Positions 1-6,944 of a stretch of 64,000 nt of DNA are shown here, in pieces. Position numbers and translations under genes: made by a program. Origin of the DNA: Uruburuella suis (GTDB lineage Bacteria; Pseudomonadota; Gammaproteobacteria; Burkholderiales; Neisseriaceae); contig NZ_SLXE01000010.1 of the NCBI RefSeq assembly GCF_004341385.1, positions 1-64,000 of the forward strand. Reading direction: 5' to 3'. Each line of letters begins with the position of its first letter. The stretch's first letter is position 1. A model generated the notes under the pieces. It was not told where the DNA came from, did not search any database, and worked only from the letters and a program-made list of their open reading frames with translations.

Positions 1-196
1 ATCGTTTGAAAAGGCATTATGAAAGCGTAGTTGCTTTAGCTTGTATTATGCTATGGCTGCCTTTATGACAAGTAATTGTCAGGACGCCCTAGGGTCTGTT
101 CACATTTTATCTTGGGGCAATACCGATTCCAAAAAATGCTTGTCGGACAACGAAATATAATCGGGCGCTCAATGAATTGTTTTAAAGGATATCGAA

Positions 197-1123
197 ATGA
201 AATTTGCCTTTTTCTTTCCCGGCCAAGGCTCGCAAAGCTTAGGCATGATGAACGGTTTTGAAGGCCGCGCGGTGGTGGAGGCCACGTTTGATGAAGCCTC
301 TGCCGCGCTCGGCCAGGATTTGTGGGCGATGATGAACGGCAGCGATGCCGCGCCCATCAATGAAACCGTCAACACCCAACCCTTGATGCTGGCCGCAGGC
401 GTGGCCACTTACCGTGCTTATCTCGAAGCGGGCGGCAAAACGCCTGCCGTGGTGGCCGGCCACAGCTTGGGTGAATATAGCGCGCTGGTGGCCGCCGGTG
501 CGCTTTCGTTTGCCGATGCGGTGAAGCTCGTGCGTTTGCGCGCCGAGCTGATGCAAAGCGCCGTGCCGCAGGGCGTGGGCGCGATGGCTGCTGTGTTGGG
601 CTTGGATGATGATCAGGTGCAGGCCATTTGCGCCCAAACCGCACAAGGCGAAGTGGTGGAAGCGGTGAATTTCAATTCGCCCGGGCAGGTGGTGATTGCG
701 GGCAATGTTGCCGCCGTTGAGCGCGCCATGGCCGCCGCCAAAGAAGCCGGCGCCAAGCGCGCGCTGCCCTTGCCCGTTTCCGTGCCCTCGCATTGCAGCT
801 TGATGAAGCCGGCGGCAGAAAAATTGGCCGAGGCTTTGCAAGATGTGGTTATCCACACGCCGCAAATCCGCGTGATCCACAATGCCGATGTGGCCGCTTA
901 CGATGATGCCGATAAAATCAAAGATGCGCTGGTGCGCCAGCTTTACAGCCCCGTGCGCTGGACCGAAACCGTGAATGCGCTGGTGGCCGAGGGCATTGCA
1001 GAATCGGCCGAATGCGGCCCGGGCAAAGTACTGGCGGGCTTGGCCAAGCGCATCAACAAAGAAGCGGCCTGCACGGCGCTGACCAATGCGGAGCAAGTGG
1101 CGGTGTTTATCGAAGCACATTAA
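197..1123 (+). CDS. fabD: Malonyl-CoA:ACP transacylase FabD
   Basis: The 308-residue product is the usual length for FabD, which loads malonate from CoA onto acyl carrier protein for cytosolic type II fatty acid synthesis. Seen in the sequence: the N-terminal FFFPGQGSQ motif, the nucleophile motif GHSLG with Ser90, and the catalytic His199 in VPSHC. The ATG at 197 is preceded by AAAGGA at a normal distance. A TATAAT-like box lies at 156-161 in the AT-rich leader, but I see no convincing -35 partner. fabG follows after two DUS hairpins, so the pair may be separate transcripts. The 196 bases before the gene hold no recognisable coding region. Confidence 0.97.
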   Translation: MKFAFFFPGQGSQSLGMMNGFEGRAVVEATFDEASAALGQDLWAMMNGSDAAPINETVNTQPLMLAAGVATYRAYLEAGGKTPAVVAGHSLGEYSALVAAGALSFADAVKLVRLRAELMQSAVPQGVGAMAAVLGLDDDQVQAICAQTAQGEVVEAVNFNSPGQVVIAGNVAAVERAMAAAKEAGAKRALPLPVSVPSHCSLMKPAAEKLAEALQDVVIHTPQIRVIHNADVAAYDDADKIKDALVRQLYSPVRWTETVNALVAEGIAESAECGPGKVLAGLAKRINKEAACTALTNAEQVAVFIEAH

Positions 1124-1173
1124 AGCTTGTTTACGCCGCATCGCGCGGGTAAAAGGCGGGCTGCTTCTCAGCT

Positions 1174-1208
1174 GTTCAGACGGCCTTTATGGTAAAGGCC
1201 GTCTGAAC
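1174..1208 (+). terminator. DUS inverted-repeat terminator after fabD
   Basis: Two uptake-sequence cores in opposite orientation form a 16-bp perfect stem (1174-1189 with 1193-1208) and a 3-base loop. This is the common Neisseria arrangement for intrinsic termination. No long U-tract follows, so efficiency is uncertain. Confidence 0.7.
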
Positions 1209-1234
1209 GCAGCGCACAAGCATTGATTTTCTAT

Positions 1235-1273
1235 GTTTCAGACGGCCTGATGGATTATCAGGCCGTCTGAAAC
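1235..1273. terminator. Second DUS hairpin upstream of fabG
   Basis: A second inverted DUS pair (1235-1250 with 1258-1273) ends 25 bases before the fabG start. It may end fabD read-through or act in the fabG leader. It also adds two DNA uptake sites. Confidence 0.6.
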
Positions 1274-1298
1274 AGACTTCAACGAAAAAGGATATTTC

Positions 1299-2045
1299 AT
1301 GAGTTCACAAGATTTAAGCGGCAAAATTGCCCTGGTTACCGGCGCATCACGCGGCATTGGTGCGGCCATTGCCGACACTTTGGCACAAGCCGGTGCCAAA
1401 GTGATCGGCACCGCCACTTCCGAAAATGGTGCGGCCGCGATTGGCGGGCGTTTGGCGCAATGGGGTGGCGAAGGCCGCGTGTTGGATTCGGCTGCTGCGG
1501 GCAGCATCGAAGCGTTGATTTCCGCTATTGAAAAAGAGCATGGCAAGCTGGATATTTTGGTGAACAATGCCGGCATCACCCGCGACAATCTCTTGATGCG
1601 CATGAAAGAAGAAGAGTGGGACGACATCATGCAAGTCAACCTTAAATCGGTATTCCGCGCCAGCAAAGCCGTGTTGCGCGGCATGATGAAGCAGCGCGGC
1701 GGCCGCATTATCAACCTCACTTCGGTGGTGGGCGTGATGGGCAACCCCGGTCAAACCAATTATGCTGCTGCCAAAGCGGGCTTAATCGGTTTTTCCAAAT
1801 CGTTGGCGCGCGAAGTGGGCAGCCGCGGCATCACCGTCAATTGCGTGGCGCCGGGCTTTATCGACACCGACATGACGCGTGCCTTGCCCGAAGAGCAACG
1901 CGCTTTCTTTGAATCGCAAACCGCGCTCGGCCGCTTGGGCGATGTGCAGGATATTGCCGATACGGTGCTGTTTCTCGCCAGCGATCAGGCCAAATACATC
2001 ACCGGCCAAACCCTGCATGTAAACGGTGGTATGTTGATGCCTTAA
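1299..2045 (+). CDS. fabG: 3-oxoacyl-[ACP] reductase FabG
   Basis: The 248-residue protein is a classical short-chain dehydrogenase that reduces 3-oxoacyl-ACP with NADPH in fatty acid elongation. The cofactor motif TGASRGIG lies at residues 14-21, NNAG at 89-92, and the catalytic Ser142, Tyr155 and Lys159 are all present. The start is supported by AAAGGA just upstream of the ATG. It lies directly after fabD, as expected for a fab cluster, although two hairpins separate them. A MITE-like repeat and a bidirectional terminator lie between it and the convergent hisD. Confidence 0.97.
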   Translation: MSSQDLSGKIALVTGASRGIGAAIADTLAQAGAKVIGTATSENGAAAIGGRLAQWGGEGRVLDSAAAGSIEALISAIEKEHGKLDILVNNAGITRDNLLMRMKEEEWDDIMQVNLKSVFRASKAVLRGMMKQRGGRIINLTSVVGVMGNPGQTNYAAAKAGLIGFSKSLAREVGSRGITVNCVAPGFIDTDMTRALPEEQRAFFESQTALGRLGDVQDIADTVLFLASDQAKYITGQTLHVNGGMLMP

Positions 2046-2068
2046 GCATTTGAATTAAAGAAAATATT

Positions 2069-2218
2069 TATAGTGAAATGCAAGAAAAAGTGATGCAAAA
2101 CTACGCGCTATAATAGGTAGGTTGGGTTGCCAAACCCAACGTTTCAGACGGCCTATGGGCTTGTTGGGTTTTCAACCCAACCTACCCGCTGTATCACTTT
2201 TTCCTGCATTCCACTATA
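2069..2218. repeat. MITE-like inverted repeat, family B, complete copy
   Basis: This roughly 150-bp element begins TATAGTGAAATGCA and ends with the inverse TGCATTCCACTATA. Its termini match over about 26 bases with two mismatches. Inside, GGTAGGTTGGGTT and AACCCAACCTACC form a second inverted pair around a central DUS (TTCAGACGGCCT). There is no coding capacity. TATAGTGG-type ends recall Correia elements of Neisseria, but the interior differs. Other copies or fragments in this window lie at about 16556, 20725, 23071, 32580 and 41250. Confidence 0.75.
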
Positions 2219-2220
2219 TA

Positions 2221-2262
2221 ACAAAAGGCCGTCTGAAAGATTTCTTTCAGACGGCCTTTTGT
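2221..2262. terminator. Bidirectional DUS terminator between fabG and hisD
   Basis: A perfect 19-bp stem (2221-2239 with 2244-2262) is built from two opposed DUS copies flanked by A and T runs. It can therefore terminate both the rightward fabG and the leftward hisD transcripts. Confidence 0.85.
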
Positions 2263-2299
2263 TTGTGCCAATAATCATTGAGCGGGCGGCTCGGTATCA

Positions 2300-3592
2300 T
2301 CAATCCTTCAAACGGAATTCCGCTGCGCGTGCATGCGCGGTGAGCATTTCGCCGTGTGCCAAGGTGCTGGCGATTTTGCCCAGGCTTTGCGCACCGGCTT
2401 CAGATACTTGAATCAGGCTGGAGCGTTTTTGGAAATCGTATGTGCCCAGCGGGGAAGAGAAGCGGGCGGTGCGGCTGGTGGGCAACACGTGGTTCGGGCC
2501 GGCGCAATAGTCGCCAAGGCTCTCGCTGGTGTATTTGCCCATGAAAATCGCGCCGGCGTGGCGGATTTTGGGTGCCCATTCTTGCGCGTTTTCCACCGAT
2601 AATTCCAGATGCTCGGGGGCGATATAGTTGGCGATTTCGCAGGCTTCATCCAAATCTTTGGCCAAAATCATCGCGCCGCGGTTGCCCAGCGAGGCTTCGA
2701 TAATGGCGCGGCGGGGCATTTCTTGAATCAATTTATCCATGGCCGCTTGAACGTCATCGAGATATTGTTGCGAAGTGGCGATTAAAATGGCTTGGGCGAT
2801 TTCATCGTGCTCGGCCTGGCTGAATAAATCCATCGCCACCCATTCGGCCGGCGTGCTGCCATCGGCAATCACGAGAATTTCAGACGGCCCTGCCACCATG
2901 TCGATGCCCACCACGCCGAACACGCGGCGTTTGGCGGCGGCCACGAAAGCATTGCCGGGACCGGTGATTTTGTCTACCTGCGGCACGGTTTCGGTGCCAT
3001 AAGCCAGCGCGGCCACAGCTTGCGCGCCGCCGATGGTGAACACGCGGGTGACGCCGGCCACGAAAGCCGCGGCCAGCACGATATCGTTGCGCTCGCCGCC
3101 CGGCGTGGGCACTACCATGATGATTTCGGGCACGCCGGCCACATGCGCGGGCATGGCGTTCATAATCACCGAGCTGGGATAAGCGGCTTTACCGCCGGGC
3201 ACATAAATGCCGACGCGGTCGAGCGCGCTGATTTGTTGGCCGAGCAGGGTGCCGTCTTCATCGGTGTAGTGCCACGATTGCATTTTTTGGCGCTGGTGGT
3301 AGCTTTCCACGCGGGCGGCGGATTGTTGTAAGGCCGTCTGAACGTTTGCGGGCAGGCGCTCGAAAGCGGCCTGCAAATCGGCTTGGGTAAGCGTGAGGTC
3401 GGCCATGCTTTGCGCCGAGGTGCCGTCAAAGCGATTGCTGTATTCGATCACGGCCGCATCGCCGCGCTTTTGCACATCGGCGCAGATATCGGCCACGATT
3501 TGATCGATTTTCGGGTCTTGCGCGGTTTCAAAAGCCAGCAGGGCTTGGAGCGCGCTTTGGAAGTCGGCAGATTGGGTGTTGAGCAGTTTCAT
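2300..3592 (-). CDS. hisD: Histidinol dehydrogenase HisD
   Basis: The 430-residue product matches HisD, the NAD-dependent zinc enzyme that oxidises histidinol to histidine in the last two steps of the pathway. Recognisable segments include GIYVPGGKAAYPS, the QAVAALAYGTETV loop, the GPGNAFVAAAKRRV region, DMVAGPSE and the C-terminal GPNHVLPT stretch. It is the last gene of a leftward run hisG - NYN gene - hisD. Two DUS cores lie inside the coding region. No hisB or hisC follows; the next gene is the convergent fabG. Confidence 0.97.
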   Translation of the reverse strand: MKLLNTQSADFQSALQALLAFETAQDPKIDQIVADICADVQKRGDAAVIEYSNRFDGTSAQSMADLTLTQADLQAAFERLPANVQTALQQSAARVESYHQRQKMQSWHYTDEDGTLLGQQISALDRVGIYVPGGKAAYPSSVIMNAMPAHVAGVPEIIMVVPTPGGERNDIVLAAAFVAGVTRVFTIGGAQAVAALAYGTETVPQVDKITGPGNAFVAAAKRRVFGVVGIDMVAGPSEILVIADGSTPAEWVAMDLFSQAEHDEIAQAILIATSQQYLDDVQAAMDKLIQEMPRRAIIEASLGNRGAMILAKDLDEACEIANYIAPEHLELSVENAQEWAPKIRHAGAIFMGKYTSESLGDYCAGPNHVLPTSRTARFSSPLGTYDFQKRSSLIQVSEAGAQSLGKIASTLAHGEMLTAHARAAEFRLKD

Positions 3593-3631
3593 GTTTTTCT
3601 CTGTGGATGTTCAATAAGGTAAGCGGTGCGT

Positions 3632-4756
3632 TCAGACGGCCTGTTTTCTGACGAAGCGGCCGACATTGCGCACAAATTCGCTGCGGCCTTTTTTCTCGAA
3701 TTCGAGCCAATCGCTGTATACCGCATGCAGCACGGCTTTGGCGGTGTCGTGGCCGTAGTGTTTGGGGTCGAAGGCGGGCTCGAGCTGTTTGATTTTTTTG
3801 GCCACGCTCAAAATATTCGCCCAGCCCTCGGCATTGGCGCAGGCATCAACGGCGCTTTGGGCGACGGGAATCAGTTTGCTGAAAGAGGGCTTGGGCGGGG
3901 CATCGGCTTTTTTAGCGGCGGCGCGGGGCGCGGGTTTGGCCGTGGTGCCGGCCTTGGTGGCGGATGTTTTGGCGGCGGGGGCGCTGTCGGCGGCTTTGTC
4001 GCTGCTTTTGGCGCGTTTGCGCAATTTGAGCTGGTTGCTGCCATCGGTTTGGGTTTCGAAAATATCCAGCGATTTGATGAGGTCGGAGAGCTTGGAGAAG
4101 CCGTAGTTGCGGGCATCGAAATCGGAATTAACCTTGTTGACATAGCTGCCGACTGCGCCCAAGCCCGCCCAGCCGCTGTCGTCGGCGCTCTCTTTCAGGG
4201 CTTTGTAGAGCAGATTAATCAGCGCTTTGTCGATGGCGGCGAGGTTGCCGCTTTCATCGCTGGCTTTCGGGGCATTGGTGGTTTTGGCGGCGGCATTCTC
4301 GGGCTTGCCGTGGCCGGGGCGGAAAATTTCGGTGTAGATGAATTTATCGCAGGCTTTGCGGAATGATTCGGGTGTTTTTTTCTCGCCAAAGCCGTACACG
4401 GTGAGGCCGTTTTCGCGGATGCGGCTGGCTAAGCGGGTGAAATCGCTGTCGCTCGATACAATGCAAAACCCGTCGAACGTGTTGCTATAAAGCAAATCCA
4501 TCGCATCAATCACCAGCGCCATATCGGTGGCGTTTTTGCCTTTGGTGTAGGCAAATTGCTGCACCGGCGTGATGGCGTGCGGCAAAAGCGCGGTTTTCCA
4601 TTTGTTCAGGCCGCTGCTCCAGTCGCCGTAGATGCGTTTGACGCTGGCGATGCCGTATTTGGCGATTTCTTCGAGCAGGGCGTCGATAATGTCGGCCGGG
4701 GCGTTGTCGGCATCGATCAACACGGCGAGCTTGGCGGAATAATCGGGTTTGTTCAT
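3632..4756 (-). CDS. NYN-domain protein with OST-HTH/LOTUS domains (putative RNase)
   Basis: I chose the ATG at 4756 (MNKPDYSAK), one base from the end of hisG, giving 374 residues. Residues about 8-150 look like a NYN/LabA-type PIN-fold nuclease, with the acidic motifs LIDADN, ATDMALVIDAMD and SSDSDF. Residues about 175-255 resemble an OST-HTH (LOTUS) RNA-binding domain. An Ala/Lys/Pro-rich linker follows, then a second LOTUS-like segment at the C-terminus. Family knowledge suggests RNA cleavage or RNA binding; no substrate is known from the sequence. It sits between hisG and hisD on one strand, probably co-transcribed. No link to histidine synthesis is evident. Confidence 0.85.
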   Translation of the reverse strand: MNKPDYSAKLAVLIDADNAPADIIDALLEEIAKYGIASVKRIYGDWSSGLNKWKTALLPHAITPVQQFAYTKGKNATDMALVIDAMDLLYSNTFDGFCIVSSDSDFTRLASRIRENGLTVYGFGEKKTPESFRKACDKFIYTEIFRPGHGKPENAAAKTTNAPKASDESGNLAAIDKALINLLYKALKESADDSGWAGLGAVGSYVNKVNSDFDARNYGFSKLSDLIKSLDIFETQTDGSNQLKLRKRAKSSDKAADSAPAAKTSATKAGTTAKPAPRAAAKKADAPPKPSFSKLIPVAQSAVDACANAEGWANILSVAKKIKQLEPAFDPKHYGHDTAKAVLHAVYSDWLEFEKKGRSEFVRNVGRFVRKQAV

Positions 4757-4757
4757 T

Positions 4758-5426
4758 TCAGACGGCCTGTGGCGTTTGCTTGCCGATGGCGCCGGCAAAG
4801 GCATCGATAATCGGCTGGATGGCGGCATATTTCACTTTCAGCGCGGCTTTGTTTACCACAAGGCGGCTGGAAATGTCGATAATGTGTTCTACCGCTTCGA
4901 GGTGGTTGGCTTTGAGCGTGTTGCCGGTAGACACTAAATCCACAATCGCATCGCTCAAGCCCACCAAGGGCGCCAGCTCCATCGAGCCGTAGAGCTTGAT
5001 AATGTCCACATGCACGCCTTTGCCGGCGAAATGTTCGGCGGCAATATCGGGATATTTGGTGGCCACGCGCAAGCGGCAGCCCGGTTGCGAGGCGGCGGCA
5101 TAGTCAAAACCTTTTTTCACCGCCACCATCATGCGGCATTTGGCGATTTGCAAATCCAGCGGCTGATAAAGGCCGCTGCCGCCATGCTCAATCAACACAT
5201 CTTTGCCGGCAATGCCGAAATCGGCCGCGCCATATTGCACATAAGTGGGCACATCGCTGGCACGCACAATCACCAGGCGGATGTCGGGCCGGTTGGTTTG
5301 AATAATCAGCTTGCGCGATTTTTCCGGATCTTCCGCCGGCGTGATGCCGGCGGCGGCCAAGAGGGGCAGGGTTTCGTCGAAAATACGGCCTTTGGAAAGG
5401 GCGATGGTCAGATTGTTGTCAGACAT
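4758..5426 (-). CDS. hisG: ATP phosphoribosyltransferase, short form HisG
   Basis: The 222-residue protein corresponds to the short HisG form, which catalyses the first step of histidine synthesis (ATP plus PRPP) and depends on the regulatory subunit HisZ. Clear motifs are LTIALSKGRI at the N-terminus, YVQYGAADFGIAGKD and the PRPP-binding DLVSTGNTLKAN. The C-terminal regulatory domain of long HisG is absent, as the short form predicts. No hisZ is in this window. It is the first gene of the leftward hisG - NYN - hisD run, with a DUS hairpin just upstream. Confidence 0.96.
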   Translation of the reverse strand: MSDNNLTIALSKGRIFDETLPLLAAAGITPAEDPEKSRKLIIQTNRPDIRLVIVRASDVPTYVQYGAADFGIAGKDVLIEHGGSGLYQPLDLQIAKCRMMVAVKKGFDYAAASQPGCRLRVATKYPDIAAEHFAGKGVHVDIIKLYGSMELAPLVGLSDAIVDLVSTGNTLKANHLEAVEHIIDISSRLVVNKAALKVKYAAIQPIIDAFAGAIGKQTPQAV

Positions 5427-5442
5427 GATGGCTTTCTTGATG

Positions 5443-5474
5443 AGGCCGTCTGAAACCTTGCTTTCAGACGGCCT
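5443..5474 (-). terminator. DUS hairpin between SCO gene and hisG
   Basis: Opposed DUS copies (5443-5455 and 5462-5474) form a 13-bp stem with a 6-base loop downstream of the SCO1/SenC gene and 16 bases upstream of hisG. It probably ends the SCO transcript. Confidence 0.65.
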
Positions 5475-5489
5475 GTGGCGGCAAAGCGC

Positions 5490-6134
5490 TTATTTTAGCA
5501 AAATCTTGAGGTCATCGGCGATTTGTGTGGCCGTGGTGCCGTAAGGCGCAAACACCGCCACCTCGCCCTCTTTATCGAGCAAATAAGTGCCGGCCGAATG
5601 ATCCACCAGATAAACCTGCTCGGATTGCTGGCCGGCCTTGGCCGATACCACGCGGTATTGCTGCTTGATAATGGGCAGGCTCTGATCGCCGGTAACGGTG
5701 AGGCCGATAAAGGCCGGGTTGAATTGGCGCACATATTTGCCGATTAATTCCGGCGTGTCGCGCTCGGGATCTACGCTGGCGAAAATCACCGCCACATCTT
5801 TGGCCTGCTCGCCCAATTGCTTGAGGGCATCGCTATAAGTGAGCAGCTCGGTGGGGCAGATATCGGGGCAGTGGGTGTAGCCGAAAGCCAAAATCACCGC
5901 TTTGCCTTTGAGGCTGCTGAGGGTAAACGGCTTACCGTCGCCATCGGTCATGGTGAAGTCGCCGCCGATATCTTCTTTGCGCATATCGGTGCCGTGAAAG
6001 CTGCCGCCGGCTGCGGCAGCGGTTGAGGCTGCCTGTTCTGCCGGGGCAGGCGCTTGCGCCGCTTGTTGCGGCTGACAGCCTGCTAAAGCAAACAGGCCGG
6101 CGCTGAGGCTGAGGGCAATCCATTTTTTATTCAT
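5490..6134 (-). CDS. SCO1/SenC copper chaperone lipoprotein
   Basis: The start at 6134 gives 214 residues beginning with a lipoprotein signal peptide (LFALAGC, lipid-accepting Cys20). An Ala/Gln/Pro-rich tether to about residue 43 and a thioredoxin-like SCO domain follow. The copper motif CPDIC (Cys89, Cys93) and the distal His in VDHSAG are present. SCO proteins deliver copper to the CuA site of cytochrome oxidase or handle periplasmic thiols; in Neisseria they have been tied to oxidative-stress defence. An upstream in-frame ATG at 6206 is less likely because it would bury the signal peptide. It stands alone between hisG and tRNA-Leu. Confidence 0.93.
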   Translation of the reverse strand: MNKKWIALSLSAGLFALAGCQPQQAAQAPAPAEQAASTAAAAGGSFHGTDMRKEDIGGDFTMTDGDGKPFTLSSLKGKAVILAFGYTHCPDICPTELLTYSDALKQLGEQAKDVAVIFASVDPERDTPELIGKYVRQFNPAFIGLTVTGDQSLPIIKQQYRVVSAKAGQQSEQVYLVDHSAGTYLLDKEGEVAVFAPYGTTATQIADDLKILLK

Positions 6135-6557
6135 TTTTGATGTTCCTGTGTTGTTAAGGTATTCTGCCATTCGATTTACGGGTGCTTTTTGCTTTTGAAA
6201 AAACATGCTGCGTTGTCTGCATTTTCAGGGGAGAAACCCTTTATAAACGAATAGCCAGAGCAGCTTAGGGCTTGTTTGCATTTCACTTGCCGGCAAGATT
6301 TTGAGCCGATAGCGCGGTGTGATGAAATGCGAGTAAATCCTAACGCGTTGGCAATTATCAATCTTAGCGCGTTTATCCGCTTCAATATAGGCAAAAACCG
6401 CTTTTTTTCACAGAGTTTTGATGCAGGCAAAGCTTATTGTTTGTCGAGAAAGGCTTGATGCGGCGATATGCCATGTTCGGGGCGGAAATAAAATAACTTA
6501 AATGTCTATTTTTTTCAATAAATTAATAAAAAGCACGGAAAAATTCGCAGCCGGCGC
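6135..6557. other. Intergenic region between SCO gene and tRNA-Leu
   Basis: About 420 bases without a supportable gene. I see no DUS, no MITE copy and no convincing hairpin. Several short open frames here lack ribosome-binding sites and family signatures. Confidence 0.6.
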
Positions 6558-6585
6558 TTTACAAGAAAAAAATTGCCGCTATAAT
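6558..6585 (+). promoter_or_regulatory. Sigma-70 promoter of tRNA-Leu
   Basis: TTTACA at 6558-6563 and a perfect TATAAT at 6580-6585 are 16 bases apart. Transcription would start near 6592, a few bases before the mature tRNA 5' end at 6601. Confidence 0.8.
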
Positions 6586-6600
6586 AGCGTCTTCTTCACC

Positions 6601-6685
6601 GCCCAGGTGGCGAAATTGGTAGACGCAGGGGACTCAAAATCCCCCGCCGAAAGGTGTGTCGGTTCGAGTCCGACCCTGGGCACCA
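6601..6685 (+). tRNA. tRNA-Leu (anticodon CAA)
   Basis: The 85-base sequence folds into a class II tRNA. The acceptor stem GCCCAGG pairs with CCTGGGC, the long variable arm of a leucine tRNA is present, and the T-loop reads GGTTCGAGTCC. The anticodon loop CTCAAAA gives anticodon CAA, which reads UUG. The 3' CCA is encoded (6683-6685). A strong promoter lies upstream and a terminator directly follows, so it is a single-gene unit. Confidence 0.97.
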
Positions 6686-6691
6686 AATATA

Positions 6692-6726
6692 AAAAGCGCT
6701 TGAAATCAACGATTTCAAGCGCTTTT
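6692..6726 (+). terminator. Intrinsic terminator after tRNA-Leu
   Basis: A perfect 16-bp stem (6692-6707 with 6711-6726) with an AAC loop ends in TTTT, seven bases after the tRNA CCA end. Unlike most terminators here it contains no DUS. Confidence 0.9.
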
Positions 6727-6892
6727 GCTTTGAGTGGCAATTTTGATTGAATATCGGTTTTGTTCTGCATTTAGGGTAGGTTCTACATTTTTTGCCGGCT
6801 TGGGTGCGGCAATGCAAGGTAGGCTGGAGCAAGGTTTGCGGCTGATTTTATTGAAAGGCATTGTGTTGTAAACGGTGGTGTTGGGTTGAAAC

Positions 6893-6930
6893 AAAAGGCC
6901 GTCTGAAAGCAAAGCTTCAGACGGCCTTTT
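6893..6930 (-). terminator. DUS terminator after transketolase gene
   Basis: Opposed DUS copies with A and T runs (6893-6907 and 6916-6930) lie 15 bases past the tkt stop codon on its downstream side. Confidence 0.8.
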
Positions 6931-6944
6931 GTTGCTCCGGCTTA

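Noticed and set aside
1..196. Partial gene at the left window edge
   Set aside because: All frames contain stops or lack family similarity, and the composition is intergenic-like; no feature can be supported.
239..1141. A 300-codon minus-strand frame opposite fabD
   Set aside because: Mirror frame of a conserved gene; no ribosome-binding site, no recognisable motif. The same holds for similar frames opposite fdnH, dapA, glcF and potG.
2069..2218. Canonical Correia element
   Set aside because: The TATAGTGG-like end is shared, but the rest of the terminus and the GTAGGTTGGGTTG interior do not match the Correia sequence I know, so I list it as a separate family.
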